Assembly (NCBI RefSeq): GCF_003703835.1
Contig: NZ_RDQR01000003.1
Location: 101,654 to 165,653 of the forward strand
DNA from: Auritidibacter ignavus
Lineage (GTDB): Bacteria > Actinomycetota > Actinomycetes > Actinomycetales > Micrococcaceae
Length of the DNA: 64,000 nt
Direction: 5' to 3'
Shown: positions 33,576 to 42,246 of the stretch, one piece after another
How the letters are laid out: each line of letters starts with the position of its first letter
Position numbering within the stretch: position 1 is the first letter of the stretch
The notes under the pieces: generated by a model
What the model saw: the letters and a program-made list of their open reading frames with translations, nothing else
What the model was told of the DNA's origin: nothing
The model's database searches: none
Made by a program: the position numbers and the translations under genes

Positions 33576-34739
33576 TTACAGCTCCAGGACCCGGATGAGT
33601 TCATCCGCGATTTTTTCGGGAGCGGTCAGGAAGCCATCATGTCCGATGGGCGAATCGATTTGGTGACTGAGGACATGCTGCGGATGATTAGGATCCTGGG
33701 CACCACGGCCGCGGTTGAAGTCGTCGGCTAGTTGCTGGGACTGAGAGGGGAAGTACAACCGGTCCGAGGAGACCGCAGCGATGAACGGTGTTGCCACAAT
33801 CCGTGCTACCGCGGCTTGTTGCCCGCCACGGTTGCGTCCAACGTCGTGCGACATCAGCGCTTCGGTGAGAACCACGTAGGAGTTGGCATCGAACCGGGAG
33901 GCCAGGTCTTTGGCTTTGTAATCCAAATAGGATTCGATCTGGTACCGGCCGGTACGCTGAGTGATCTGTCCGAAGGGGTCTTCCTGCCCTTGAGGTTTCC
34001 GAGCGAAGCGGTACTGGAGCTCGGCCTCCGAACGGTAGGTGATGTGAGCAATGCGCCGTGCGATACCCAGCCCTTCCTCGGGCGGCTGTTGACCGTAGTA
34101 GTCACCACGGCGGTAGTGTGGATCAAGTTTGATCGCGGCCACTTGCGACTGGGCGAAGGCAATCTGCTCGGCGCTGGCTGCTCCCCCACAGGCTAAAATA
34201 CCCGCACCCCGGACTCGTTCCGGGTAGGTGGCTGCCCATTCCAGTGCGCGAGCTCCGCCCATAGAACCGCCCAGCACGGCGTGCCAAGTCTCAATGCCCA
34301 GCGCGTCGGCCAGGCGTGCTTCAGCATGAACCGAATCTCGGATCGTGGTAAAGGGAAACCGTGAGCCCCACGGTCGCCCGTCAGGGTCCGGGGAAGACGG
34401 GCCCGTCGAGCCGTAACAGCCACCCACCATATTGGGTGCCACCACGAACCATTTTCGGGTATCGATGGGGCGGCCCGGCCCGACAAGAGACTCCCACCAG
34501 CCCGGATGCGGAAGCGCTTCTGAGGAAACCACGTGGCTATCACCGGTCAGGGCGTGCAATATCAGGATGGCGTTGGAGCCATCCTGATTGAGTGTGCCCC
34601 AGGTTTCATAGGCCAGCTGCACCTCGGGTAGCCAGCCTCCGGTTTCAAAGGTCAGTTCACCCACTGAGATGGTCCGAAGCCCCGGTGAGATCGCACGACC
34701 TGCAACGATCGGTTCTGCATCCACTGACACGTTCATCAT
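33576..34739 (-). CDS. metX: Homoserine O-acetyltransferase
   Basis: A 387-residue alpha/beta-hydrolase-fold acyltransferase that acetylates L-homoserine with acetyl-CoA, the first committed step of methionine synthesis. LAYETWGTLN, ILILHALTGDSHV, NMVGGCYGSTGPSS, the nucleophile in VLGGSMGGARALEW, and the aspartate (SSDRLYFP) and histidine (IGHDGFL) are in place. It follows metY by 63 bases in one operon and is thus also under the riboswitch. Confidence 0.94.
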   Translation of the reverse strand: MMNVSVDAEPIVAGRAISPGLRTISVGELTFETGGWLPEVQLAYETWGTLNQDGSNAILILHALTGDSHVVSSEALPHPGWWESLVGPGRPIDTRKWFVVAPNMVGGCYGSTGPSSPDPDGRPWGSRFPFTTIRDSVHAEARLADALGIETWHAVLGGSMGGARALEWAATYPERVRGAGILACGGAASAEQIAFAQSQVAAIKLDPHYRRGDYYGQQPPEEGLGIARRIAHITYRSEAELQYRFARKPQGQEDPFGQITQRTGRYQIESYLDYKAKDLASRFDANSYVVLTEALMSHDVGRNRGGQQAAVARIVATPFIAAVSSDRLYFPSQSQQLADDFNRGRGAQDPNHPQHVLSHQIDSPIGHDGFLTAPEKIADELIRVLEL

Positions 34740-34802
34740 CCTCAGTTCCGGTTGTCGATACTGTGCCCGGCAGTATCTGCGAGTAGCTACGCGGTTGTGG
34801 CG

Positions 34803-36152
34803 CTAGCGACGCTGTTCGACTGCTGCAAAACCTTGTTGCAGATCAGCCAGGATATCCTCGGGGTTCTCCAGACCGACCGATAGCCTGACTAACGACGGCT
34901 CGACGCCGGCGGCCCGCTGTTCTGCTTCACTGAGCTGGGCGTGAGTGGTCGAAGCCGGGTGAATCACCAGTGAGCGAGTGTCGCCAAGGTTGGCGACTCG
35001 CTTGTGAAGCGTCAAGGCTTCAGCGAAAATCCGACCGGCTTGTGCACCGCCGGCGATGTTGAAGGAGACGATGCCAGAGGTTCCCTCGGGCAAGAGCCGT
35101 TGGGCACGGTGATACCAGGGACTTGATTCCAGACCGGCGTAGGCCACGTGCTGAACTAAGGGATGGTCTTCCAGCCAGTGCGCCACCGTCAGCGCTGATT
35201 CCACATGGCGGGAGACACGTAAGGAGAGGGTCTCGAGGCCGAGGTTGACGATCCAGGCATTGAATGGGCTGGCTGCGCTGCCCAGATCGCGCAACAGCTG
35301 GGTGCGAAGTCGCAAAATATAGGAGAGATTCGCGCCCAGCGGTCCATCGGGTCCAAAATCGGTGCCGAACACCACGCCGTGATACGACTCGTCGGGGGTA
35401 TTGAACCAGGGGAATTTTTCCGGGTCGGCTGTCCAGTCGAAATGGCCCGAATCAACGACGAACCCGCCGAGCGCCGCGGCATGACCGCCCAGGTATTTGG
35501 TCGCCGAGTGCACGACAATATCCACACCGTGTTCGAACGGGCGGAACACCGGCGGTGGAGTCAATGTCGAATCCACGATCAAGGGGAGCCCCGCCTGATG
35601 GGCAATATCTGCCACCGCTGCCACATCGAGCACATCGGCTTTCGGGTTACCCAGCACTTCACCAAAGAGCACCTTGGTGTTGGGTTTGATGGCCTGTTTC
35701 CAGGCGTCAAGGTCATCGGGATCGTCGACAAAGATCGTTTCAATCCCGAGTCGCGGCAGGGTGTGTTTGAACAGGTTTTGGGTGCCACCATACAGTGATG
35801 CGGACACCACCACCGAATCTCCCGCACCGGCAAGGTTGAGAACGGCCAGGGTGGTCGCGGACTGTCCGGAGGAGGTCATCACCGCCCCCACGCCACCTTC
35901 CAGTGCGGCGATCTTCTGTTCGACCGCGTCGGTGGTGGGATTCGTAATGCGGGTGTAGATCTGGCCCAGGCTGGAGAGTGCGAAACGATCGGCTGCGTCC
36001 TGCAAAGTCGGGAAGTTATAGGACGCTGTGGCATGAATGGGAAGCTGGGTGGAACCGTAGTCGGCTACCTCCGGGATCCCAGCGTGAATCTGTTTGGTGG
36101 CTAGCCCCCAGGTGTTGGGGTTGGTGCTGTCTGGTTGCTGTGATTGACCCAT
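34803..36152 (-). CDS. metY: O-acetylhomoserine sulfhydrylase
   Basis: A 449-residue PLP enzyme of the Cys/Met metabolism family. It makes homocysteine from O-acetylhomoserine and sulfide. YTRITNPTTDAVEQKIAALEGG and the PLP lysine in VHSATKYLGGHAAALGG are clear. ATG 36152 has ACAGGAG upstream; the frame opens at 36200 inside the leader hairpin, which is not a plausible start. It forms the metY-metX pair, the direct-sulfhydrylation route of actinobacteria. Confidence 0.94.
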   Translation of the reverse strand: MGQSQQPDSTNPNTWGLATKQIHAGIPEVADYGSTQLPIHATASYNFPTLQDAADRFALSSLGQIYTRITNPTTDAVEQKIAALEGGVGAVMTSSGQSATTLAVLNLAGAGDSVVVSASLYGGTQNLFKHTLPRLGIETIFVDDPDDLDAWKQAIKPNTKVLFGEVLGNPKADVLDVAAVADIAHQAGLPLIVDSTLTPPPVFRPFEHGVDIVVHSATKYLGGHAAALGGFVVDSGHFDWTADPEKFPWFNTPDESYHGVVFGTDFGPDGPLGANLSYILRLRTQLLRDLGSAASPFNAWIVNLGLETLSLRVSRHVESALTVAHWLEDHPLVQHVAYAGLESSPWYHRAQRLLPEGTSGIVSFNIAGGAQAGRIFAEALTLHKRVANLGDTRSLVIHPASTTHAQLSEAEQRAAGVEPSLVRLSVGLENPEDILADLQQGFAAVEQRR

Positions 36153-36197
36153 GGGGTTTGACTCCTGTTGTCTCAGGGGTCGCAACTCGTGTTCTGA

Positions 36198-36231
36198 CAC
36201 CGTGCCGGCAGACAGCGTTCAGAGCACGGTG
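36198..36231 (-). promoter_or_regulatory. Expression-platform hairpin of the metY leader
   Basis: CACCGTGC (36198-36205) and GCACGGTG (36224-36231) pair around an 18-base loop, between the riboswitch core and the metY ribosome site. No U-run follows, so control is more likely at translation than by termination. Confidence 0.5.
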
Positions 36232-36234
36232 GAC

Positions 36235-36347
36235 CCGCGCTTGCTGCGAACCATTGTGGTTCGCGCCTGGTCCTCACCCGGGGCACCCCACCGCGGTGGA
36301 GGGTTGCCGGTCAGTAAGCCGGGGCTGTTTCACTGACACTCGTGACC
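36235..36347 (-). promoter_or_regulatory. SAM-IV type riboswitch
   Basis: Read on the minus strand, the leader of metY contains GGTCACGAGTGTCAG, then GCCCCGGCTTACTGACCGGCAACCCTCC in two pieces, GGTGGGGTGCCCCGGGTGA and GGACCAGGC, in the order and spacing of the SAM-IV consensus known upstream of methionine genes in actinobacteria. The outer stem pairs GGTC with GACC; a further hairpin, GCGAACCA/TGGTTCGC, follows. SAM binding should shut off metY-metX. Confidence 0.88.
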
Positions 36348-36455
36348 AATACAAAGTATTCTGCCAGATCTGGGCGGTCATTTCATCCCAGGTCTGATCA
36401 CATCGGAGACTGCACTGGTTCTGCCTACCAACGACGAGTCCATAGACTACAAGGG

Positions 36456-38858
36456 ATGACCAGTTCTTCATTGTCCTTCCACGACGCCCTCCCACAGATC
36501 GGCCACGGGTTACCGGCCGCGTCATTAGTCGAAGAACTTCTCGGGCTACCGCACCGGCTACGCGCGGTGGTGGAATCACCTCCGGGTACGGGTAAAACCA
36601 CGATCATTCCCCCGTTGTTGGCGGCCAGGGCCGAGCACCGCGAGCCCGGTCTCAAGGTCGTGGTGACCCAGCCGCGCCGGGTTGCGGCCCGGGCAGCAGC
36701 ACGGCGACTGGCACAGCTCACTCGCACCATCGTGGGGGACCACATTGGTTATACCGTTCGGGGCGATGCGAAGGTCTCAGCACAGACTCAGATCGAGTTC
36801 GTCACGGTGGGAGTGTTGCTCCGTCGTCTGTTGCGTGATCCGGACCTGGATGATGTTTCGGCGGTGGTGATCGACGAAATCCATGAACGCTCTGTAGAAA
36901 CCGACCTCACCGCCGCATTTATCCGCGATCTCTTACCACGACGCGATGACCTGGAACTCGTGGCGATGTCAGCAACTGCGCAGTCGCAACAGTGGGTGAA
37001 CTATTTTGATGCTGCATTATTCACCGCCCACACCGAGATTTATGCCCTCACCGAAGAATTCTCTAAGCCCCCCGCCGCGCTGGACGACCGTGGCGTCACT
37101 CCAGCTTTTCTCGCCCACGTTGCGAAGACGACGGCCCAAACCAGTGCTCGCACCGAGGGAGACGTTTTGGTCTTTCTGCCCGGTGTCGCCGAGATCCGCG
37201 CGGTACAACGCCAGCTTCCTGAAGCCCTCGTGTTGACCGGGTCAAGCACCGTGGAGGAACAGGACCAGGTACTCTCCCGAGCCAGCCACCAGCGCATCAT
37301 TCTGGCAACGAATGTCGCTGAGTCGTCCTTGACCGTTCCGGGGGTCAGGGCCGTGGTGGACTCAGGGCTGGAGCGAACCCAACGGTTAGACACGATGCGG
37401 GCCATGACCGGGCTGGTCACCGTGGGTGCGTCCAAGGCCTCGATGCGGCAGCGGGCCGGTCGTGCGGCGCGTCTCGGGCCAGGCCTGGTCGTACGGTGTG
37501 TGACGGAACGCGAATACGCTGCCCGCCCCAGTGATATCACCCCGGAGATCCTCACCAGTGACCTGACCTCGGCCGTGTTGTTCCTGGCATGTTGGGGTCC
37601 GACCCGTCTCCCGACCTGTCCACCGCAACGCGCATATCGCGCCGCAGTGGAGGTCTTGCGTGCTTTGGAAGCTATCGAACCACCCGATAAAGACTCCGGT
37701 GCGTGGCCGGTGGTGACCGATCTGGGTCGACGTTTAGCCTCAGTTCCTACAGAACCACGACTCGCCCGCGCTTTACTGGACGGTTCCGAACTCCTCGACC
37801 CTGCCACCGCGGCCACGGCGGTAGCGTTATTGGATTCCGATCAGAGAGCCCCTGGTGTCAATGTGAGAGCACGTGAGCTTCCACGCGAGGCGCACCGATT
37901 TCTCGGCCTCACCGGTGCTCCCCCCTCCGGTATAGCACCGGCTGAGAAGCCCCGGGAACAGGATCTCGCCACCGTAGCAGCTCTGGCTTACCCAGATCGC
38001 ATTGCCCGTCGCCGAGAACGCGACTCCCGAGAATTCTTGTTGGTCTCCGGAACCGCCGCCGAACTACCCCGAGATTCTCGGCTACCACAGACCGACTGGT
38101 TAGTGTGCACTGAGGTTGGGCTGTTGCGTGGCAAGCCCATCATCCGCGCGGCAGTGCCGGTTGATCAAGACACCGTCGAGCTGTTGTTACCCGTTACCCA
38201 AGAGCGAGTTGCCGAATGGTCGGGGCAGAAAGTCACCGTCCGCGAGGTGTCCCGGATCTGTGCCATCATTCTCCACCAGACCCCGGTGGCGGCCACCAGT
38301 GACGACACCTTGCAGGCCACCGCTCGGGCCATTCGCGTCCAGGGGCTCGAGGCCCTCAACCCAAGTCAGCAATTCTGGCAGTACTGGGACCGGCTACGCT
38401 TCGCCCATCACCATCTGCCAGACTGGCCCGATCCCCGGAGTTTCACTCCCGAACAATGGGCTCCTTTTGCCCAAGATCTCCTGTCAGGTCTGAAGACGCT
38501 GGTGGGCTGGGACAAGGACGCTGAATTACAGACACGAGTCCCGGAACGGCTCACGGTCCCGTCCGGTTCAAGCTATCGGGTGGATTATTCCCAGGACCCA
38601 CCCGTGCTGGCAGTGAAGCTCCAAGAGATGTTCGGAGCCGTGGAGACACCAACCATTGCCGATGTCCCGGTTAGCATTCATTTGCTCTCCCCTGCCGGAA
38701 GACCGTTAGCTATCACCCAAGACCTGCCGTTTTTCTGGTCTGAAGTCTATCCCCAGGTACGTGCCGAGAACCGAGGACGCTACGCCAAACACCCGTGGCC
38801 AGAAGACCCCACGACCGCCACCGCGACCCGGCTGACCAATAAACGGTTGCACCGCTGA
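36456..38858 (+). CDS. hrpB: ATP-dependent helicase HrpB
   Basis: An 800-residue DEAH-box helicase. Walker A is SPPGTGKTT near residue 45, motif II is VIDEIHERSVETD, motif III is MSATAQ, and motif VI is QRAGRAARLGPG. The C-terminal HrpB-specific region is complete. TAGACT ends 7 bases before ATG 36456, consistent with a leaderless start; the longer frame to 36342 has no support. The role of bacterial HrpB is poorly known. Confidence 0.92.
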   Translation: MTSSSLSFHDALPQIGHGLPAASLVEELLGLPHRLRAVVESPPGTGKTTIIPPLLAARAEHREPGLKVVVTQPRRVAARAAARRLAQLTRTIVGDHIGYTVRGDAKVSAQTQIEFVTVGVLLRRLLRDPDLDDVSAVVIDEIHERSVETDLTAAFIRDLLPRRDDLELVAMSATAQSQQWVNYFDAALFTAHTEIYALTEEFSKPPAALDDRGVTPAFLAHVAKTTAQTSARTEGDVLVFLPGVAEIRAVQRQLPEALVLTGSSTVEEQDQVLSRASHQRIILATNVAESSLTVPGVRAVVDSGLERTQRLDTMRAMTGLVTVGASKASMRQRAGRAARLGPGLVVRCVTEREYAARPSDITPEILTSDLTSAVLFLACWGPTRLPTCPPQRAYRAAVEVLRALEAIEPPDKDSGAWPVVTDLGRRLASVPTEPRLARALLDGSELLDPATAATAVALLDSDQRAPGVNVRARELPREAHRFLGLTGAPPSGIAPAEKPREQDLATVAALAYPDRIARRRERDSREFLLVSGTAAELPRDSRLPQTDWLVCTEVGLLRGKPIIRAAVPVDQDTVELLLPVTQERVAEWSGQKVTVREVSRICAIILHQTPVAATSDDTLQATARAIRVQGLEALNPSQQFWQYWDRLRFAHHHLPDWPDPRSFTPEQWAPFAQDLLSGLKTLVGWDKDAELQTRVPERLTVPSGSSYRVDYSQDPPVLAVKLQEMFGAVETPTIADVPVSIHLLSPAGRPLAITQDLPFFWSEVYPQVRAENRGRYAKHPWPEDPTTATATRLTNKRLHR

Positions 38859-38909
38859 CAGCGGACAAACCGGCCATGGAACGACCCCCAGCTGAGCTGG
38901 CTTCTCTCT

Positions 38910-39164
38910 TTAGCCCTGCTCCCGGCCAATATGTGGCATGATCACGGCCCAGAGAGCCCCCAGCGGAACGCAGATGACACTAATCCATCCCAGCACCCAT
39001 GCGGTCGCAAACGGCCATTGCGGTCCGTCACCGTCGAGCGAGGAAACATTATGGCCCAAGAGGGTGCCAAAAATAAACAGGTATAACAGTAGCGCCATGA
39101 GCGAAAACAGCGCGAGAGCGCCCACACCCAACGGGCCATAAATCAGAAGCTTATTTTTCTGCAT
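38910..39164 (-). CDS. Small membrane protein of unknown function
   Basis: An 84-residue protein with two hydrophobic spans (LGVGALALFSLMALLLYLFI and ATAWVLGWISVICVPLGALW) and a short polar loop between. ATG 39164 (MQKNKLL) is favoured over 39179. No family is recognised. It stands between hrpB, on which it converges, and the CPBP gene. Confidence 0.6.
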   Translation of the reverse strand: MQKNKLLIYGPLGVGALALFSLMALLLYLFIFGTLLGHNVSSLDGDGPQWPFATAWVLGWISVICVPLGALWAVIMPHIGREQG

Positions 39165-39248
39165 GAATGTTCCTTTCACGATGCGTTGCGCGCTGTGTGA
39201 TCGCGATGCACAACCGCTTACCTTCCACGTGGCACGCCGAGCCCGACG

Positions 39249-40067
39249 TTAGTGCCCAAACCAGCCCAGGCTTTCGAGTACCGGGAAGCCCACGAAGCCG
39301 GCCACGTCCAAGAAGAGATGAGCCCAGACCATCGGCATCACCCTTCGATACTTCAGATATACCAGCACGAATACCACTCCCATGATCGCGTTACCGATCC
39401 CCGGACCGATGCCCTGGTAGAGGTGGTAGCTGGCCCGGATCAGCGAGGAGACCAGCAAGACCGCGACCACATCGGTCGTGGTGGTTGGCAGCCAGGTGGT
39501 ATTTGTACCCAAGTCAGCCGGGGGAAAGGGGGTGCGTCGCAGGAGGCTGACCCGGTCCACCAACCAGGCCAAGATAATGACTTCTTCAACCAGACTGTGC
39601 CGGACGGCTGCCAGCGTCAGCACGATGGGAGTCCACCAGTGGTCATTCATGCTCGATCCGATAATCGCGGTGGTCAGCCCCAGAGATCGTCCCACCGCGT
39701 AGACCAGCAGAGTGCCAGCACCCATAGTGACAAACAGGATCAGTCCCAGCCCAAGGTCACTCACCGGACGGCGGAAATCCAAACCGAAGCTTCGCAATGG
39801 GTTGCGACCGTAGATCCACACCAGGTGAAGCACCAGCACGACCGGGACCAGACCGAACCCAATGCTGAGGAGTTGGCGAATCAGATCAAACACGGGATCT
39901 GGTGCCAGCGAGGGGTTGAGCGCGGTGGTTTGCTCGTCTAAAGGTGCTTGAGTGAGCTTTTCCATTAAGTCCACCAGGGCGTAGACCCCGGAGCGTCCCA
40001 GGGATAGCCCCAGGACAATCAGGATCTGCCACCAGACCACCGTTCGCGAGAATCTCAGCACCACCAC
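39249..40067 (-). CDS. CPBP-family intramembrane metalloprotease-like protein
   Basis: A 272-residue polytopic membrane protein of the CAAX protease/bacteriocin-processing (CPBP, ABI) family. The conserved glutamates are in SLVEEVIILAWLVDRV, the second motif is SLIRASYHLYQGIGPGIGNAIMG, and the third is WAHLFLDVAGF. The arginine of the classical EExxxR motif is absent, as in some actinobacterial members. A TACACT -10 lies just before the GTG start. Substrate unknown. It diverges from the phosphotransferase gene across 38 bases. Confidence 0.85.
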   Translation of the reverse strand: MVVLRFSRTVVWWQILIVLGLSLGRSGVYALVDLMEKLTQAPLDEQTTALNPSLAPDPVFDLIRQLLSIGFGLVPVVLVLHLVWIYGRNPLRSFGLDFRRPVSDLGLGLILFVTMGAGTLLVYAVGRSLGLTTAIIGSSMNDHWWTPIVLTLAAVRHSLVEEVIILAWLVDRVSLLRRTPFPPADLGTNTTWLPTTTTDVVAVLLVSSLIRASYHLYQGIGPGIGNAIMGVVFVLVYLKYRRVMPMVWAHLFLDVAGFVGFPVLESLGWFGH

Positions 40068-40105
40068 CCCAGTGTAAACCTGTCAGGGGCACTAAATTAG
40101 AGACT

Positions 40106-40987
40106 ATGGCTTCTTTGCCCACCGACGACGACCTGGCCCTGGCACAGCATTTGGCCGCGCATTTGCGCGAGGGGATCAGCGCTAGACACCGCGCCCTGAT
40201 TGAGTCCGCACCGTGGTCTCAAGCTCATCTGATCGAGCGAGGAAAAGATCATCGTCTGGTCATCGTTCCGGGCCACCTTGTGGTGCGGATTCCACGGGAT
40301 TCGGCCACCAATCTTGAACGTCAGGCAACGTTGCTGGACCAGCTCGCACCCCAGTTACCGTGGCAGGTCCCGGTAGCGTTGTCGATCGTCGACGGCGGAG
40401 TTATCCAGCCCTATATTGCTGGCACGGCCCACCCGAACCACAGCGGGGACCCAGAGCAGTTACGCGACATTGTTCACACGTTATCGGAGGTTGACACCAC
40501 CGGTTTGGCGTTGAACCAGCCCTTTGCCCAGCGTGGCGGGCTGACCCCGCAGAAAGTCACGCGACTAGCCAAGATGCCCGGCCCACCGCTACCGGATTTT
40601 GCGCAGTTTATTGCAGACGTCGCGGAACTGACTCATACATGGACCCAAGAAGGCCCTTTCGGGCTCGTGCACGGTGATCTCGCCGGACACAATATGCTCT
40701 GGCTCCAGGATCCCTGGCGACTGAACGGGGTGCTGGACTGGGACCAGGCAAGTCGGTGGGACCCGGCCCTGAATCCGGCGATTCTCAGTCTGTGGCACGG
40801 CGCCGGTATGCTCCCCCAGATCTGTTCTTCACCCTCCGAGCTGGTGCATGCCCGCGTATGGTCAGCGTCGATGGCACTGGAATCTATCGAGAACGCACTC
40901 CGGCGTCAGCCACCAGCCTCTGCCTTCCGTCGGCTCATGCGGAAGACGGTCCCGCGACTCGAAGCGGCCCAGCAGGCACTGCGGTAA
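40106..40987 (+). CDS. Aminoglycoside-phosphotransferase-family kinase-like protein
   Basis: A 293-residue protein of the APH/choline kinase fold. The catalytic loop is LVHGDLAGHNMLW and the metal-binding motif is GVLDWDQAS. The N-terminal lobe contains HLVVRIPRDSATNLERQATLL. Many actinobacterial members phosphorylate small alcohols rather than antibiotics, so no resistance is implied. TAAATT ends 7 bases before the ATG, which fits a leaderless message. Confidence 0.82.
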   Translation: MASLPTDDDLALAQHLAAHLREGISARHRALIESAPWSQAHLIERGKDHRLVIVPGHLVVRIPRDSATNLERQATLLDQLAPQLPWQVPVALSIVDGGVIQPYIAGTAHPNHSGDPEQLRDIVHTLSEVDTTGLALNQPFAQRGGLTPQKVTRLAKMPGPPLPDFAQFIADVAELTHTWTQEGPFGLVHGDLAGHNMLWLQDPWRLNGVLDWDQASRWDPALNPAILSLWHGAGMLPQICSSPSELVHARVWSASMALESIENALRRQPPASAFRRLMRKTVPRLEAAQQALR

Positions 40988-40997
40988 GTCGGTCGGC

Positions 40998-42098
40998 TCA
41001 ACCCTGCTGGTAAAAGCGGTCCGGGCTGACCCGAGCGACGGCATCAGCACTCACCCAGTTGCCAGCGGTGCGATCAATGAGCAGGTCGGTGGCCAGAGTG
41101 GCCATAGCCAGTGAGGTTTGGAATCCGTACCCAGATTGTCCGGCCAGCCAGAACAATCCCGGGACTTGGGGGTCAAATCCATTCACCGGTTCCCCATCGG
41201 GGCCTTCAGTGCGCAGTCCGCACCAAGAGCGAATGACCTCAGTGATCTCCAAGGTCGTCTCAGTCTGGATGCGATCGATCAGACGTTGTACGTCGGCATC
41301 GCGGGGTTGGGCATCCTCAGCATGCCAGGGCTCATCCTCCCCGGGAGAAGCGACGATGCCCAGTTCGTCGTAGCGGTAGTAGTAGTCGTGGCCGGCACGG
41401 CAGACCAGCGGGTGGTCGGGAGTCAGCGGAGTGGCCAGAGCCGCCTCTAGTGCCGTACGACGCTTAGGAATGAGACCCAAGGGCCGGGCCCCAAAGGCCT
41501 CAGCGACGATATCGGCCCACGCTCCAGCAGCGTTGATCACCACGTCGGCGACGAATTCCTGGCCGTCCTCAGTGGTCAGCTGCCAGAGCCCACCCACACG
41601 TTCAGCCCGGATCATTCGAGCATTCAGCACGGTGTTCGCCCCGCGTTCAGTGGCCTGATCGGCCAACCAGTGCAGGAATGGCAGAGCGCGGACTCGCACC
41701 GAGCGGTGTTCCAGTCCGCCATCGTCGAAGCTTTCGGGACGGATCTCCGGGGCGTGCTCGCGCACCTCCTGGTGAGTCAAGGGCGTCATTCCCGGATACA
41801 TTTCCTCCACGACATGGTCTTGGGTACCGAAAAGCAAGAAATCGGACTGCCACATCAGTGGTTCGTCGAGTCCCTGTTGTCGTTTGTCGAGGTCCTGGAC
41901 GGTGAACTCGGTAAGCTCTCGCACCGCCTGGGGTCCATAAGACAGTGTCAGTTGCTGGGCGGCCCGCGAGGAGGTGTGATACGCCAACCGGTCTTCGGCC
42001 TCAAGCACCGTGACCTGATCGTTGCTGGCCACACGCCGTGTGAGCTCTTCGGCCAGGGAAATTCCGGCTATCCCGCCACCAATAATCACATACTTCAT
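40998..42098 (-). CDS. FAD-dependent oxidoreductase, D-amino acid oxidase (DAO) family
   Basis: A 366-residue flavoenzyme. It begins MKYVIIGGGIAGISLAEEL, the FAD-binding motif, and later has DVVINAAGAWADIVAEAFG and GLFWLAGQSGYGFQTSLAMA, typical of DAO and sarcosine oxidase-like enzymes. The substrate is probably an amine or amino acid. A minus-strand TAGACT (42107-42112) ends 8 bases before ATG 42098, favouring this start over GTG 42104. Confidence 0.83.
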   Translation of the reverse strand: MKYVIIGGGIAGISLAEELTRRVASNDQVTVLEAEDRLAYHTSSRAAQQLTLSYGPQAVRELTEFTVQDLDKRQQGLDEPLMWQSDFLLFGTQDHVVEEMYPGMTPLTHQEVREHAPEIRPESFDDGGLEHRSVRVRALPFLHWLADQATERGANTVLNARMIRAERVGGLWQLTTEDGQEFVADVVINAAGAWADIVAEAFGARPLGLIPKRRTALEAALATPLTPDHPLVCRAGHDYYYRYDELGIVASPGEDEPWHAEDAQPRDADVQRLIDRIQTETTLEITEVIRSWCGLRTEGPDGEPVNGFDPQVPGLFWLAGQSGYGFQTSLAMATLATDLLIDRTAGNWVSADAVARVSPDRFYQQG

Positions 42099-42246
42099 AG
42101 TCACTCAGTCTACGTGCGCGGCTGGATGACAGGAGACCACACGGTGGTGGCCCGCATGCCGGTGCGGACAGGTTGAGCCGGGACTAAGGGTGCACTGTTA
42201 GACTGCCAAACCTGCGTGACGTCTCGATGCTGACGATGGAGGTGCC

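Noticed and set aside
40106..40987. Aminoglycoside resistance gene
   Set aside because: Only the general kinase fold motifs are present; many such proteins in actinobacteria have other substrates and the context is not one of resistance.
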